Below, piece by piece: positions 1 to 5,899 of a stretch of DNA of 5,899 nucleotides. Every line of letters starts with the position of its first letter. The stretch's first letter is position 1. Source of the DNA: Candidatus Omnitrophota bacterium (GTDB lineage: Bacteria; Ratteibacteria; UBA8468; B48-G9; JAFGKM01); contig JAMWCA010000085.1 of the NCBI GenBank assembly GCA_023819545.1, forward strand, positions 1-5,899, written 5' to 3'. Both the position numbers and the translations under genes were made by a program. Under the pieces are notes generated by a model. The model searched no databases. It saw nothing but the letters and a program-made list of their open reading frames with translations, and had not been told where the DNA came from.

Positions 1-377
1 AGACCACTTTTCTTACCTTCAACAAGAGAAATATATGTTCCATCTTCATTATATTTGTCAAAACAATAAGTTCTGTCAATAAAGGATTTAAGAAGCCATG
101 AAAAAGACCAACAAAATACAGGACTAGCAAGAATGATACAATCTGATTTTAAAATTTTTTCATATAATTTTTGCATATCATCATTAATGGAACAATTGGG
201 TTTATCTTTTACTTTTTGACATTCAAAACATTCAATACAACCTTTTATGTTTTTATCTATAAGATAAATTATTTCTGTTTTATAGCCAATTTTTTTCAGT
301 TTATCATCCACTAATTTTAACAATTTAAAAGTATTTCCATTTTTTCTCGGACTACCAAGAAAATAAGATATTTTCAT
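1..377 (-). CDS. Flavodoxin-fold flavoprotein, NADPH-dependent FMN reductase / iron-sulfur flavoprotein (Isf)-like, 3' end missing
   Basis: The first 125 residues are present; the gene runs off the left edge, and relatives are usually about 180-250 residues. Residues 2-16 form the first beta strand and the FMN phosphate loop (GSPRKNGNT, 8-16). Residues 85-104 (SPVFCWSF... LKSFIDR) match the second flavin-contact segment and the following helix of NADPH-dependent FMN reductase-like proteins. Cysteines 47, 50, 53 and 62 form a CX2CX2CX8C motif followed by DDM. This resembles the compact cysteine motif that holds a [4Fe-4S] cluster in archaeal Isf proteins, although many relatives keep these cysteines with no proven cluster. 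The ATG overlaps the rnfG stop as ATGA, and GGAG lies 5 nt upstream (383-386), so the start is secure and translation is probably coupled to rnfG. The operon position suggests a soluble electron carrier or reductase working with Rnf. That role is inference. The substrate is unknown. Confidence 0.85.
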   Translation of the reverse strand, partial: MKISYFLGSPRKNGNTFKLLKLVDDKLKKIGYKTEIIYLIDKNIKGCIECFECQKVKDKPNCSINDDMQKLYEKILKSDCIILASPVFCWSFSWLLKSFIDRTYCFDKYNEDGTYISLVEGKKSG

Positions 378-913
378 TTTCTCTCCGTAATTTTTTCAAT
401 AATTTGTCTTACCCCTTCAACAACTGCCCTTGAAGAAATAGTTGCTCCTGTAATTGCATCTATTTTCCCATCTATTTTATCATTTTTCAGATAAATTTCG
501 TCTTTTATTTTCCCTATAAATTGATTTAAAAACCTATCATTAGTTATTTTTGAACCAAGTCCAGGAGTTTCGTTATGTTGCTTTATCTTTATTCTCTTAA
601 TCTTGTTTTCATTATCAAGTCCAACCTTTAAATATATATATCCTCCATAACCAAGTGTCTTTACATCAAAAATTTTACCTATTTCTTCATTATTTTCATT
701 CAAAACAGAAAGATATTTGATTTTATTTACTTCTTTTTCTTCAAATTTTACCCCTTCAGGGAATAACTCTTTATTTAATTTTTCTTCTTCCTGTTTTTTT
801 ACTTCTTCAATTTTTGGTTTTGTAGTGCTATAAATTTGGGCAAGAAGGTATCCAGAGAGCATAGAGATAAATGTTAATACTAATATTCCATGTAAAATTT
901 CTTTTCTTCTCAT
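374..913 (-). CDS. rnfG: RnfG, FMN-binding subunit of the Rnf ion-translocating electron-transfer complex
   Basis: This 179-residue protein is of normal length for RnfG. Residues 8-27 form one N-terminal membrane anchor, followed by a charged, Lys/Glu-rich linker (about 32-50) and an FMN-binding domain on the outer side of the membrane. Two family motifs are intact: HNETPGLG (113-120) and the flavinylation motif TGATISS (155-161), preceded by Asp152. Thr158 is the predicted site of the phosphoester-linked FMN, which in this family is attached by the flavin transferase ApbE. No apbE is in this window. In Rnf, RnfG relays electrons within the membrane complex that couples NADH/ferredoxin redox chemistry to Na+ or H+ transport. 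The start ATG overlaps the rnfD stop (ATGA), with GGGAG at 920-924 spaced 6 nt upstream. The stop overlaps the next gene in the same way. NqrC is the closest alternative, but it is longer and the neighbouring rnfC excludes Nqr. Confidence 0.93.
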   Translation of the reverse strand: MRRKEILHGILVLTFISMLSGYLLAQIYSTTKPKIEEVKKQEEEKLNKELFPEGVKFEEKEVNKIKYLSVLNENNEEIGKIFDVKTLGYGGYIYLKVGLDNENKIKRIKIKQHNETPGLGSKITNDRFLNQFIGKIKDEIYLKNDKIDGKIDAITGATISSRAVVEGVRQIIEKITERK

Positions 914-1836
914 TTTTTGCTCCCAAATTTCTTAGGTAAGGTATATTTATTTATCAAAGGAACAAGTGTATTCATAAACAATATAGAATAACAAACTCCC
1001 TCTGGATAACCACCAACTTTTCTAATTAAAAATGTTATCATTCCACATCCGATTCCAAATATTATTTTACCATTTTTTGTAATTGGTGAAGTAACATAAT
1101 CAGTTGCCATGAAAAACGCACCTAAAATGAGACCTCCGCCTAATATTTGATAACCTATATTTTCTTTTGTAAGTAAAGATAAAATTGCGACTGTTAGGAT
1201 ATATAAGATTGGTATATGCCAGGTTATAACCTTTTTATACAATAGGAATATAGCACCTAAAAGTAAAAGTAAGACACTTGTTTCTCCTATACAACCACTT
1301 CTATTCCCAATAAACATCTGCCATAAAGAAGGTAATTGAATATTCATTTTTTCTTTAATAATAAATAAAGGTGTAGGTGAAGTTATAGCATCAATATTGT
1401 AATCAAATGGCTTTGTAAATTTGGTCATTTCAACAGGATAAGAGGCCAGTAAAATTGCTCTTGCTGTTAAGGCAGGATTGAAAATATTAAATCCAAGACC
1501 TCCAAATAGTTCTTTAACAAGAAAAATTGCAAGAAATCCACCTATCATAACCAGCCATAGAGGAATTCTTGGAGGGAGAACAAACGCAAAGAGTATTCCA
1601 GTAACAACTGCACTTCCATCTAATATTTTTATTTCTTTCTTTAATAAAATTTGAAAAAGAAATTCACTGAAAACACAGGAAATAATTGAAACTAAAATAA
1701 CTTTCAAAACATATAAACCAAAAAAGTAAATACCCCCTATTGTTGCTGGTAAAAGAGAAATAACTACATAAAACATAATTTTTCCAGTTGTTTCAGAACT
1801 ATGTAAATGTGGAGAACAATAAATTTTATTACTCAT
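910..1836 (-). CDS. rnfD: RnfD, integral membrane flavoprotein subunit of the Rnf complex
   Basis: This 308-residue, very hydrophobic protein has about eight to ten likely membrane segments (for example around 24-45, 47-64, 94-108, 187-200, 207-222, 257-271 and 282-296). It carries the NqrB/RnfD signatures in order: SPHLHSSETTGKIM (8-21), DGSAVVTGILFAFVLPP (73-89), GLGFNIFNPALTARAIL (113-129), SGCIGETS (180-187), MATDYVTSP (243-251) and YPEGVCYSILFMN (277-289). The length fits RnfD and is well short of NqrB. The segment expected to carry the covalent FMN reads DAITSPTPL (149-157). Thr155 is the likely attachment site, but the residue before it is Pro where the family usually has Ala. RnfD forms part of the ion-translocating membrane core. 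The start overlaps the rnfC stop as ATGA, with GAGG at 1842-1845 spaced 5 nt before the ATG. The stop overlaps rnfG. Confidence 0.94.
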   Translation of the reverse strand: MSNKIYCSPHLHSSETTGKIMFYVVISLLPATIGGIYFFGLYVLKVILVSIISCVFSEFLFQILLKKEIKILDGSAVVTGILFAFVLPPRIPLWLVMIGGFLAIFLVKELFGGLGFNIFNPALTARAILLASYPVEMTKFTKPFDYNIDAITSPTPLFIIKEKMNIQLPSLWQMFIGNRSGCIGETSVLLLLLGAIFLLYKKVITWHIPILYILTVAILSLLTKENIGYQILGGGLILGAFFMATDYVTSPITKNGKIIFGIGCGMITFLIRKVGGYPEGVCYSILFMNTLVPLINKYTLPKKFGSKK

Positions 1837-3128
1837 TTTTTCCTCAATTTAAATTTTGCATATTTTATAAAATCAACAAGTGGTCTTTTTGATGGACATA
1901 TATAACTACAACAACCACATTCAATACAATCAAAAACATTTAAATTTTCACATTTGTCAAATCTATCTTTTTCAACATATCTTCCTATTTCACTTGGAGC
2001 AAGAAACATTGGACAAACTTCAAGACATTTACCACATCTAATACAAGGTTGAACTTTTTCAGGAATATTTTCTTCTGGAAGTAATAAAATACCAGTTGTT
2101 CCCTTTATAACAGGAACATCTGGATATGGTATCTGTATTCCCATCATAGGTCCACCAACAACTAACTTTCTTTTACTCTTTATTTCTCCTTCACAAAAAT
2201 TTAAAATTTCAGAGATTAAAGTCCCGATTTTAACCTTTAAATTTTTTGGACTTTTAACAAGACCACTACAGGTTAAAATTCTTTCTGTTAGAGGTATTCC
2301 ATCACAGACAGCCCTTTTAACCGCCATAGTTGTTTGAACATTAAAAACTAAACATCCAACATCAATTGGTAATCCACCAGATGGGATTTCTCTATTTAAG
2401 ATTGATTTGATTAAATGTTTTTCACTTCCCTGAGGATATTTTTCTGGAAGAATTTTTATTTCAACTTCAAGGTATATTTTAAGATTTTTTATTGAATTAT
2501 TAAGAAGTGGGACAAGGTCAATTTTGTTATGCTCAATTCCAATAAATGCTTTTTTAACATTTGTTGCTTTACATATAATTTGAAGACCTTCAATAACTTC
2601 ATCTGTATATTGTTTAAGAACTCTATAATCACAAGTTAAAAATGGTTCACACTCACATCCGTTAATTATAATAAATTCTACCTTCTTTCCCTCAGGTATA
2701 GTTAACTTTACATGAGTTGGAAAAGCAGCACCACCTAATCCGACAATTCCAGATTCTCTTACTATGTTTATTATTTCATTACTTTCTAATTTCAACCAGT
2801 CCCTTTTAATTTTTTCAATACTTTTTTTCTGTCCATCATTTTCAATAATAATACTTAAGAATTTTCTATTTGTAGGCAAATTCCATGGTAAAATATCAAC
2901 TACTTTTCCTGAAATAGAAGAATGCACATAAGAACTAACAAAACCATTTATTTCACCAATTACCTGTCCTTCAATAACGTAATCCCCTTTCTTTACTACT
3001 GGTTTTGCTGGTGCTCCTGTATGTTGAGAAAGTGGGATTACAACCTTATCTGGTTCTTTAAACTCTTCAATTTCTGAATTTTTACTCAAACTTTTAAAAT
3101 CTAATAACTTAACTCCGCCTTTAAACAT
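1833..3128 (-). CDS. rnfC: RnfC, NADH/FMN-binding iron-sulfur subunit of the Rnf complex
   Basis: This 431-residue peripheral subunit is the NADH-facing entry or exit point of Rnf. It has the compact length seen in anaerobes and lacks the long C-terminal repeat extension of the proteobacterial form. From the N terminus it has the RnfC opening MFKGGVKL; a barrel-sandwich domain (about 25-95) with PLSQHTGAPAKPVVKKGD; the NADH/FMN-binding domain related to the complex I 51-kDa subunit, with GLGGAAFPTHVK (130-141) and NGCECEP (156-162); YPQGSEK (231-237); an SLBB-like segment (about 255-315); and two [4Fe-4S] motifs, C362/365/368/372 and C401/404/407/411, each CX2CX2CX3C. The start chosen is the ATG at 3128, with GGAG (3135-3138) 6 nt upstream and a 1-nt gap after the preceding stop. 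A TTG at 3149 would add seven residues unlike the family and has no such support. The stop overlaps rnfD by 4 bp. Confidence 0.95.
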   Translation of the reverse strand: MFKGGVKLLDFKSLSKNSEIEEFKEPDKVVIPLSQHTGAPAKPVVKKGDYVIEGQVIGEINGFVSSYVHSSISGKVVDILPWNLPTNRKFLSIIIENDGQKKSIEKIKRDWLKLESNEIINIVRESGIVGLGGAAFPTHVKLTIPEGKKVEFIIINGCECEPFLTCDYRVLKQYTDEVIEGLQIICKATNVKKAFIGIEHNKIDLVPLLNNSIKNLKIYLEVEIKILPEKYPQGSEKHLIKSILNREIPSGGLPIDVGCLVFNVQTTMAVKRAVCDGIPLTERILTCSGLVKSPKNLKVKIGTLISEILNFCEGEIKSKRKLVVGGPMMGIQIPYPDVPVIKGTTGILLLPEENIPEKVQPCIRCGKCLEVCPMFLAPSEIGRYVEKDRFDKCENLNVFDCIECGCCSYICPSKRPLVDFIKYAKFKLRKK

Positions 3129-3129
3129 T

Positions 3130-4344
3130 TTATGCTCCAAACTTCCCAAGTTTCAAAGAGCATGCTAATAAAAGATAGATGATGTTTTTTGAATAAAGAT
3201 TACCTAAAATTCCTTTTGCACATTCTCTTTCCGTAAATTTTTCAACTTGATCTGGTAATGTATTTGGTGAAACTAAAACAAAAGGAACAGGATGCCATGA
3301 ATGACTTTTTAATCTTGAAGGAGTAGAGTGGTCGCCAGTAATTCCTATTGCTTCAAAATTCATATTTTTAATTGGTTCAATTTTTTTATCTATCTCTTCA
3401 AGTATTTTTACTTTACCTTCAAAATTTCCATCTTCTCCAAAACTATCTGTCTTTTTTATATGAACAAAGAAAAAATCATAATCATTATAAACTTTTTTTA
3501 GTGTTTCTATTTCCTCTTCTATAGTTTCTCCACAATCAATTATATCCATTCCAACCAATTTAGATAAGCCCTTATACATAGGATAGGTTGCTATACAGCA
3601 TGCTTTTAATTTATATCTTTGTTCAAATGGTTGGATATCAGGGTATGTAGAAAAGCCCCTTAAAAGTAGACAATTTGCCTTTGAATTTAAACTTTTCAAA
3701 AGAGATATTACTTTTTCTTCAAATTGATTCATAATTTCTGCCATAAATTTTCCTTTTTCACTTGTTGGTTCAAAGTTTTTAAGTGGCAAACCTTCTTTTC
3801 CAGGGTCATTTTCTGTTATATCTTCGGATAAATTTTCACCAGACAATATAATTGCACATCTATGTTCTTTAACTGTTTGAATTTTAATTTTTATACCTTT
3901 TATTTCCTTTATATTTTTAGATATTAACTCAACAATTTTTTTATTTTGTTCAGTTGATATTCTCCCTGCTCTTCTATCAATTACAATTCTTTTTTCATCT
4001 ATTGTTGCAAAATTTCCTCTTATTGCAATTTCTCCCTTTTTAACTTCAAGTCCAATCCCAAGACATTCAAGGATTCCTCTGCCAATTTGTATTTCAATCG
4101 GATCGTATCCAAAAAGAGCGATATGCCCAGGACCACTTCCTGGTGTTATTCCAGGAAGAACTGGTGTTATAAGTCCACATGAACCAATTTTTGCAAAATA
4201 GTTAAGATTAGGAATATGTGCCGTTTCAAGTTCTGTTTTTCCCGTTTCAGGATTAGGTAACCCACCAACTCCATCAAGAACTAAAAGTAAGATTTTGTTT
4301 TCATTTTTTTGTATAATTTCTGGTAAAATTTTTTCATATTCCAT
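3130..4344 (-). CDS. apgM: 2,3-bisphosphoglycerate-independent phosphoglycerate mutase, archaeal-type (ApgM) family
   Basis: This 404-residue cytosolic enzyme of the alkaline phosphatase superfamily interconverts 3- and 2-phosphoglycerate in lower glycolysis and gluconeogenesis. Visible motifs are LVLDGVGG with metal ligand Asp24; TPGSGPGHIALFGYDP (67-82), which contains the predicted nucleophile Ser70; GRGILECLG (88-96); DRRAGRIS (123-130); HIKKTDSFGEDGNF (295-308); TGDHSTP (336-342); and HSWHPVP (348-354). The HSWHPVP form and the TDSFGEDG form look like the bacterial branch of ApgM. In archaeal relatives the position of Glu304 is the His of GHDG, a predicted metal ligand. The length is normal. 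The start lies 2 nt after the upstream stop with no clear Shine-Dalgarno, so reinitiation after the upstream gene is likely. A homoserine kinase-like phosphotransferase role (ThrH/ApgM relatives) is a weaker alternative. Its place directly before rnfC is unusual. Confidence 0.9.
   Translation of the reverse strand: MEYEKILPEIIQKNENKILLLVLDGVGGLPNPETGKTELETAHIPNLNYFAKIGSCGLITPVLPGITPGSGPGHIALFGYDPIEIQIGRGILECLGIGLEVKKGEIAIRGNFATIDEKRIVIDRRAGRISTEQNKKIVELISKNIKEIKGIKIKIQTVKEHRCAIILSGENLSEDITENDPGKEGLPLKNFEPTSEKGKFMAEIMNQFEEKVISLLKSLNSKANCLLLRGFSTYPDIQPFEQRYKLKACCIATYPMYKGLSKLVGMDIIDCGETIEEEIETLKKVYNDYDFFFVHIKKTDSFGEDGNFEGKVKILEEIDKKIEPIKNMNFEAIGITGDHSTPSRLKSHSWHPVPFVLVSPNTLPDQVEKFTERECAKGILGNLYSKNIIYLLLACSLKLGKFGA
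3135..3138 (-). promoter_or_regulatory. Shine-Dalgarno site that sets the rnfC start
   Basis: On the minus strand GGAG is followed by six bases (CATAAA) and then the rnfC ATG at 3128. The site is embedded in the last codons of the preceding phosphoglycerate mutase gene, whose TAA lies between this site and the ATG. It favours the ATG at 3128 over the in-frame TTG at 3149 and suits translational reinitiation. Confidence 0.75.
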
Positions 4345-4346
4345 TT

Positions 4347-5441
4347 TTAAGTAAAAATTCTTGTAATTAAACTTTTTTTCAACTTAATCGCTTTATATGA
4401 ACAAACTTCAAAACAACATAGACATAGTATACATTTTTTTCTGTCAAATTTCAAATCCTTTGAGATTGCTTTGACTGGACAGATGTTATAGCAAGCATAA
4501 CATTTTCTACAAATTTCTTTTTTTATAACTGGTATTATTTTAAAAAATTTTGAAATTGGAGAGAGTAATTTTGTGAAAAAACTATTTTTAATAAGAAAAT
4601 ACTTTTTTGTAGATGGTAATTTAAAATTTTTTATCTGTTGAAATTCTCCAATTACTTCAAACTTGTCAATTCCATATTTTTCTTTATAAATTTTAATAAA
4701 GTCAACCTTTTCTGGTTCTACTCCAATCAGTTTACAGCAAACATAATCAACATAAATAGGTTTTTCCCCAATTATTATATATCCTAAATTTTTCAATTTC
4801 CCAGAAGAAGGTCCATCACCTTCCATTGCGATTATTCCATCAACAACTGTTAGAAAAATCTTATCTTCTATTTTTTTATAAAACTCAACAAGAAAAAAAG
4901 AAAAGTCATAAGAATTTATAAATTTGCTATGTAAAATAGTTTTTGTTATATTAGGTATCAAGCCATATAAATTCTTTATACCTATCGTAAGAGTTGTTAA
5001 ATTATGAGTTTTAAATTTTGGAACATTTAAAATATAATAATCATTTAGCAAGGAAGTGATAGGTATTTTATATAGTTTATTGTTGATATAGATATCAATA
5101 GGTATTGATGTATCAAATTTTTTTAATTCAATCTTATATTTTTCACTTATCTCTTTATATCCACATTTTATCCAATATTCTTCAATCGGTTTTGATATAT
5201 TGGCAGGACTATCACCTATAATAATTTTCTTGTCTTTAAAAATTTCAACAATTGCTGATAAAATTAAGGGGTGAGTTGTAACTCCTTGTTCTGGTTTTCT
5301 TGCAGAAAGCATATTTGGTTTTATCAGAATTCTATTTGGAATATTTTTTAAATTCAATAGTTTAATTCCTTCATTTAACTTTTCATATATAAAACTTTTA
5401 TCATATCTATCACACTTTAAAACAATTATTTTTTCTTCCAT
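4347..5441 (-). CDS. DUF362 domain protein with C-terminal 2x[4Fe-4S] ferredoxin domain
   Basis: This 364-residue protein is the first gene of the operon. Residues 1 to about 270 form a DUF362 domain, recognised by KPNML (41-45), GVTTHP (53-58), GDSPAN (76-81), VPKFKTHNLTTLTIGIKNLYG (140-160) and DGIIAMEGDGPSSG (201-214). A basic, hydrophobic linker (about 279-308) leads to a bacterial-type ferredoxin domain with two CX2CX2CX3C motifs, C311/314/317/321 and C337/340/343/347. The protein therefore probably carries two [4Fe-4S] clusters. There is no signal peptide, so it is probably cytoplasmic. The biochemical activity of DUF362 proteins is not settled. Position upstream of rnfCDG suggests electron exchange with Rnf, possibly a ferredoxin-like role, but this is inference. 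The ATG at 5441 has no Shine-Dalgarno, and a TATAAT box lies only 7 nt upstream, which implies a leaderless message. Confidence 0.88.
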   Translation of the reverse strand: MEEKIIVLKCDRYDKSFIYEKLNEGIKLLNLKNIPNRILIKPNMLSARKPEQGVTTHPLILSAIVEIFKDKKIIIGDSPANISKPIEEYWIKCGYKEISEKYKIELKKFDTSIPIDIYINNKLYKIPITSLLNDYYILNVPKFKTHNLTTLTIGIKNLYGLIPNITKTILHSKFINSYDFSFFLVEFYKKIEDKIFLTVVDGIIAMEGDGPSSGKLKNLGYIIIGEKPIYVDYVCCKLIGVEPEKVDFIKIYKEKYGIDKFEVIGEFQQIKNFKLPSTKKYFLIKNSFFTKLLSPISKFFKIIPVIKKEICRKCYACYNICPVKAISKDLKFDRKKCILCLCCFEVCSYKAIKLKKSLITRIFT

Positions 5442-5448
5442 TTGAAAA

Positions 5449-5454
5449 ATTATA
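5449..5454 (-). promoter_or_regulatory. Promoter -10 box (TATAAT) of the DUF362-apgM-rnfCDG operon
   Basis: A perfect TATAAT on the minus strand ends 7 nt before the ATG at 5441. Transcription from this box would start at or within a base or two of the A of the start codon, giving a leaderless mRNA. This agrees with the missing ribosome binding site. No good -35 box is present; the region around 5472-5478 has only a weak match. AT-rich DNA gives such boxes by chance, so the spacing is the main support. Confidence 0.55.
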
Positions 5455-5476
5455 TCATAAAATATAACTTTTAAAT

Positions 5477-5490
5477 CATTTGAATAAATG
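5477..5490. promoter_or_regulatory. Small inverted repeat in the divergent intergenic region, possible ROK operator
   Basis: CATTT (5477-5481) and AAATG (5486-5490) form an inverted repeat with a 4-nt spacer, near the middle of the 57-bp gap between the divergent genes. It would touch the -35 region of the minus-strand promoter and lie just before the possible plus-strand -10 box. AT-rich palindromes are typical ROK operators, but 5-bp arms in AT-rich DNA are weak evidence. Confidence 0.25.
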
Positions 5491-5491
5491 T

Positions 5492-5497
5492 TAAAAT
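5492..5497 (+). promoter_or_regulatory. Possible -10 box (TAAAAT) of the ROK regulator gene
   Basis: TAAAAT ends 7 nt before the ATG at 5505, the same spacing as the TATAAT of the divergent operon, so a leaderless start at 5505 is possible. The ATG at 5499 would be too close to be transcribed whole from this box. A competing promoter is TTGAAA (5442-5447) with TATAAC (5463-5468), spaced 15 nt, which would give a leader of about 25 nt. Confidence 0.3.
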
Positions 5498-5498
5498 T

Positions 5499-5899
5499 AT
5501 GAGCATGAGTTTAAAATATTCACTTCATAAAAAAAATGTTTTGAAGGAAATTTATGAAAAAGGAAAAATTTCAAGAAAAAAATTACATGAAATTCTTGAT
5601 TTGCGATTTGCCACAATTACAGAAATTGTAAAAGAATTAAAGAAAGAAGGAATAATTAAAGAAGTTGAAAAAGAAAAAAATCAAAAGAGTGGAAGACCCT
5701 GTTCTTTATTAAGTATTATTCCTGATAGTAGATTTTTTATTGGATGTGAATTAGCGCCTTATAATATTATTTCAGTAATTTTAGATTTTAATGGTAATAT
5801 TGTAGAAAAAGCAAAATTAGATATAAATTTAGAGGATGATAAAGAAAAATTACAGAAAGATATTATTAAAGTTTTAAGTAATTTAATCAAAAAAGTAGA
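5499..5899 (+). CDS. ROK-family (NagC/XylR-type) transcriptional regulator, 3' end missing
   Basis: The first 133 residues are present and the gene runs off the right edge; full ROK regulators are usually about 370-410 residues. Residues 10-60 form a winged helix-turn-helix (KNVLKEIYEKGKISRKKLHE followed by ATITEIVKELKKEGII), then the KSGRP wing motif (63-67) typical of ROK repressors. From residue 79 the sugar-kinase-like ROK domain begins, with FFIGCEL and ILDFNGNIVEK in place of the usual glycine-rich strand pair. Such proteins usually sense sugars or phosphosugars and repress nearby genes. Divergence from the redox operon makes that operon one candidate target, and autoregulation another. 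Two in-frame ATGs, 5499 and 5505, are possible starts; neither has a ribosome binding site, and 5505 fits a leaderless message better. A run of eight A (5529-5536) lies within codons 11-13. Confidence 0.85.
   Translation, partial: MSMSLKYSLHKKNVLKEIYEKGKISRKKLHEILDLRFATITEIVKELKKEGIIKEVEKEKNQKSGRPCSLLSIIPDSRFFIGCELAPYNIISVILDFNGNIVEKAKLDINLEDDKEKLQKDIIKVLSNLIKKV

Noticed and set aside
910..3128. Na+-translocating NADH:quinone reductase (Nqr) subunits B and C as an alternative to RnfD and RnfG.
   Set aside because: The accompanying RnfC has two CX2CX2CX3C motifs, which NqrA lacks, and both the D and G proteins have Rnf-like short lengths.
3129..3149. Longer rnfC start at a TTG (3149), which would overlap the phosphoglycerate mutase gene by 20 bp.
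   Set aside because: The ATG at 3128 has GGAG 6 nt upstream and begins with the normal RnfC N terminus (MFKGGVKL). The extra seven residues match nothing in the family.
1..5441. T- or A-rich tracts inside and between genes as rho-independent terminators.
   Set aside because: None is preceded by a GC-rich hairpin, and the gene junctions leave 0-2 nt, with no room for a terminator.
5469..5496. TTTTAA (5469-5474) and TTAAAA (5491-5496) as outer arms of a larger operator palindrome.
   Set aside because: Their centre is shifted by 1 bp relative to the inner CATTT/AAATG repeat, so they do not form one continuous symmetric site.
5488..5502. A four-codon ORF (MLKL) just before the ROK gene, whose stop overlaps the ATG at 5499 as ATGA, as a possible leader peptide.
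   Set aside because: It is too short, has no ribosome binding site, and is expected by chance in such AT-rich sequence.
5529..5536. A run of eight A in the ROK gene as a phase-variation or slippage site.
   Set aside because: Long A/T runs are common throughout this AT-rich window and the reading frame is intact. There is no sign of a functional switch.

Overview
The window reads as part of a low-GC (roughly 30% by eye) bacterial genome, most likely an anaerobe. It encodes an Rnf-type membrane electron-transfer module, iron-sulfur and flavin proteins, and the bacterial form of the archaeal-type phosphoglycerate mutase. No gene pins down a species. An uncultured lineage is plausible, but that is inference.

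Six genes on the minus strand form one tightly packed operon, transcribed from about 5441 down to 1 and running off the left edge. In order they are: a DUF362 protein with a C-terminal 2x[4Fe-4S] ferredoxin domain (5441-4347), a cofactor-independent phosphoglycerate mutase of the ApgM type (4344-3130), rnfC (3128-1833), rnfD (1836-910), rnfG (913-374), and a partial flavodoxin-fold or iron-sulfur flavoprotein (377 to beyond 1). The first two junctions have gaps of 2 nt and 1 nt. The last three junctions are 4-bp ATGA stop/start overlaps, which implies co-transcription and translational coupling. On the plus strand, diverging from this operon across 57 bp, is the 5' part of a ROK-family regulator (5499 to beyond 5899).

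RnfC (NADH/FMN/Fe-S), RnfD (membrane flavoprotein) and RnfG (covalent FMN) are three of the six Rnf subunits. The usual order is C-D-G-E-A-B, but here a flavoprotein sits directly after rnfG and no rnfE, rnfA or rnfB is visible. The operon also contains two further redox proteins, the DUF362-ferredoxin and the flavoprotein, plus a glycolytic enzyme. This suggests a link between lower glycolysis and ferredoxin/NAD electron transfer, but the functions of the two extra redox proteins are not established.

The 57-bp divergent region holds a good -10 box (TATAAT) only 7 nt before the ATG of the first operon gene. That predicts a leaderless mRNA, while four internal genes carry clear Shine-Dalgarno sequences. 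No RNA gene, mobile element, CRISPR array or convincing terminator was seen, and there is no gene-free stretch longer than 57 bp.
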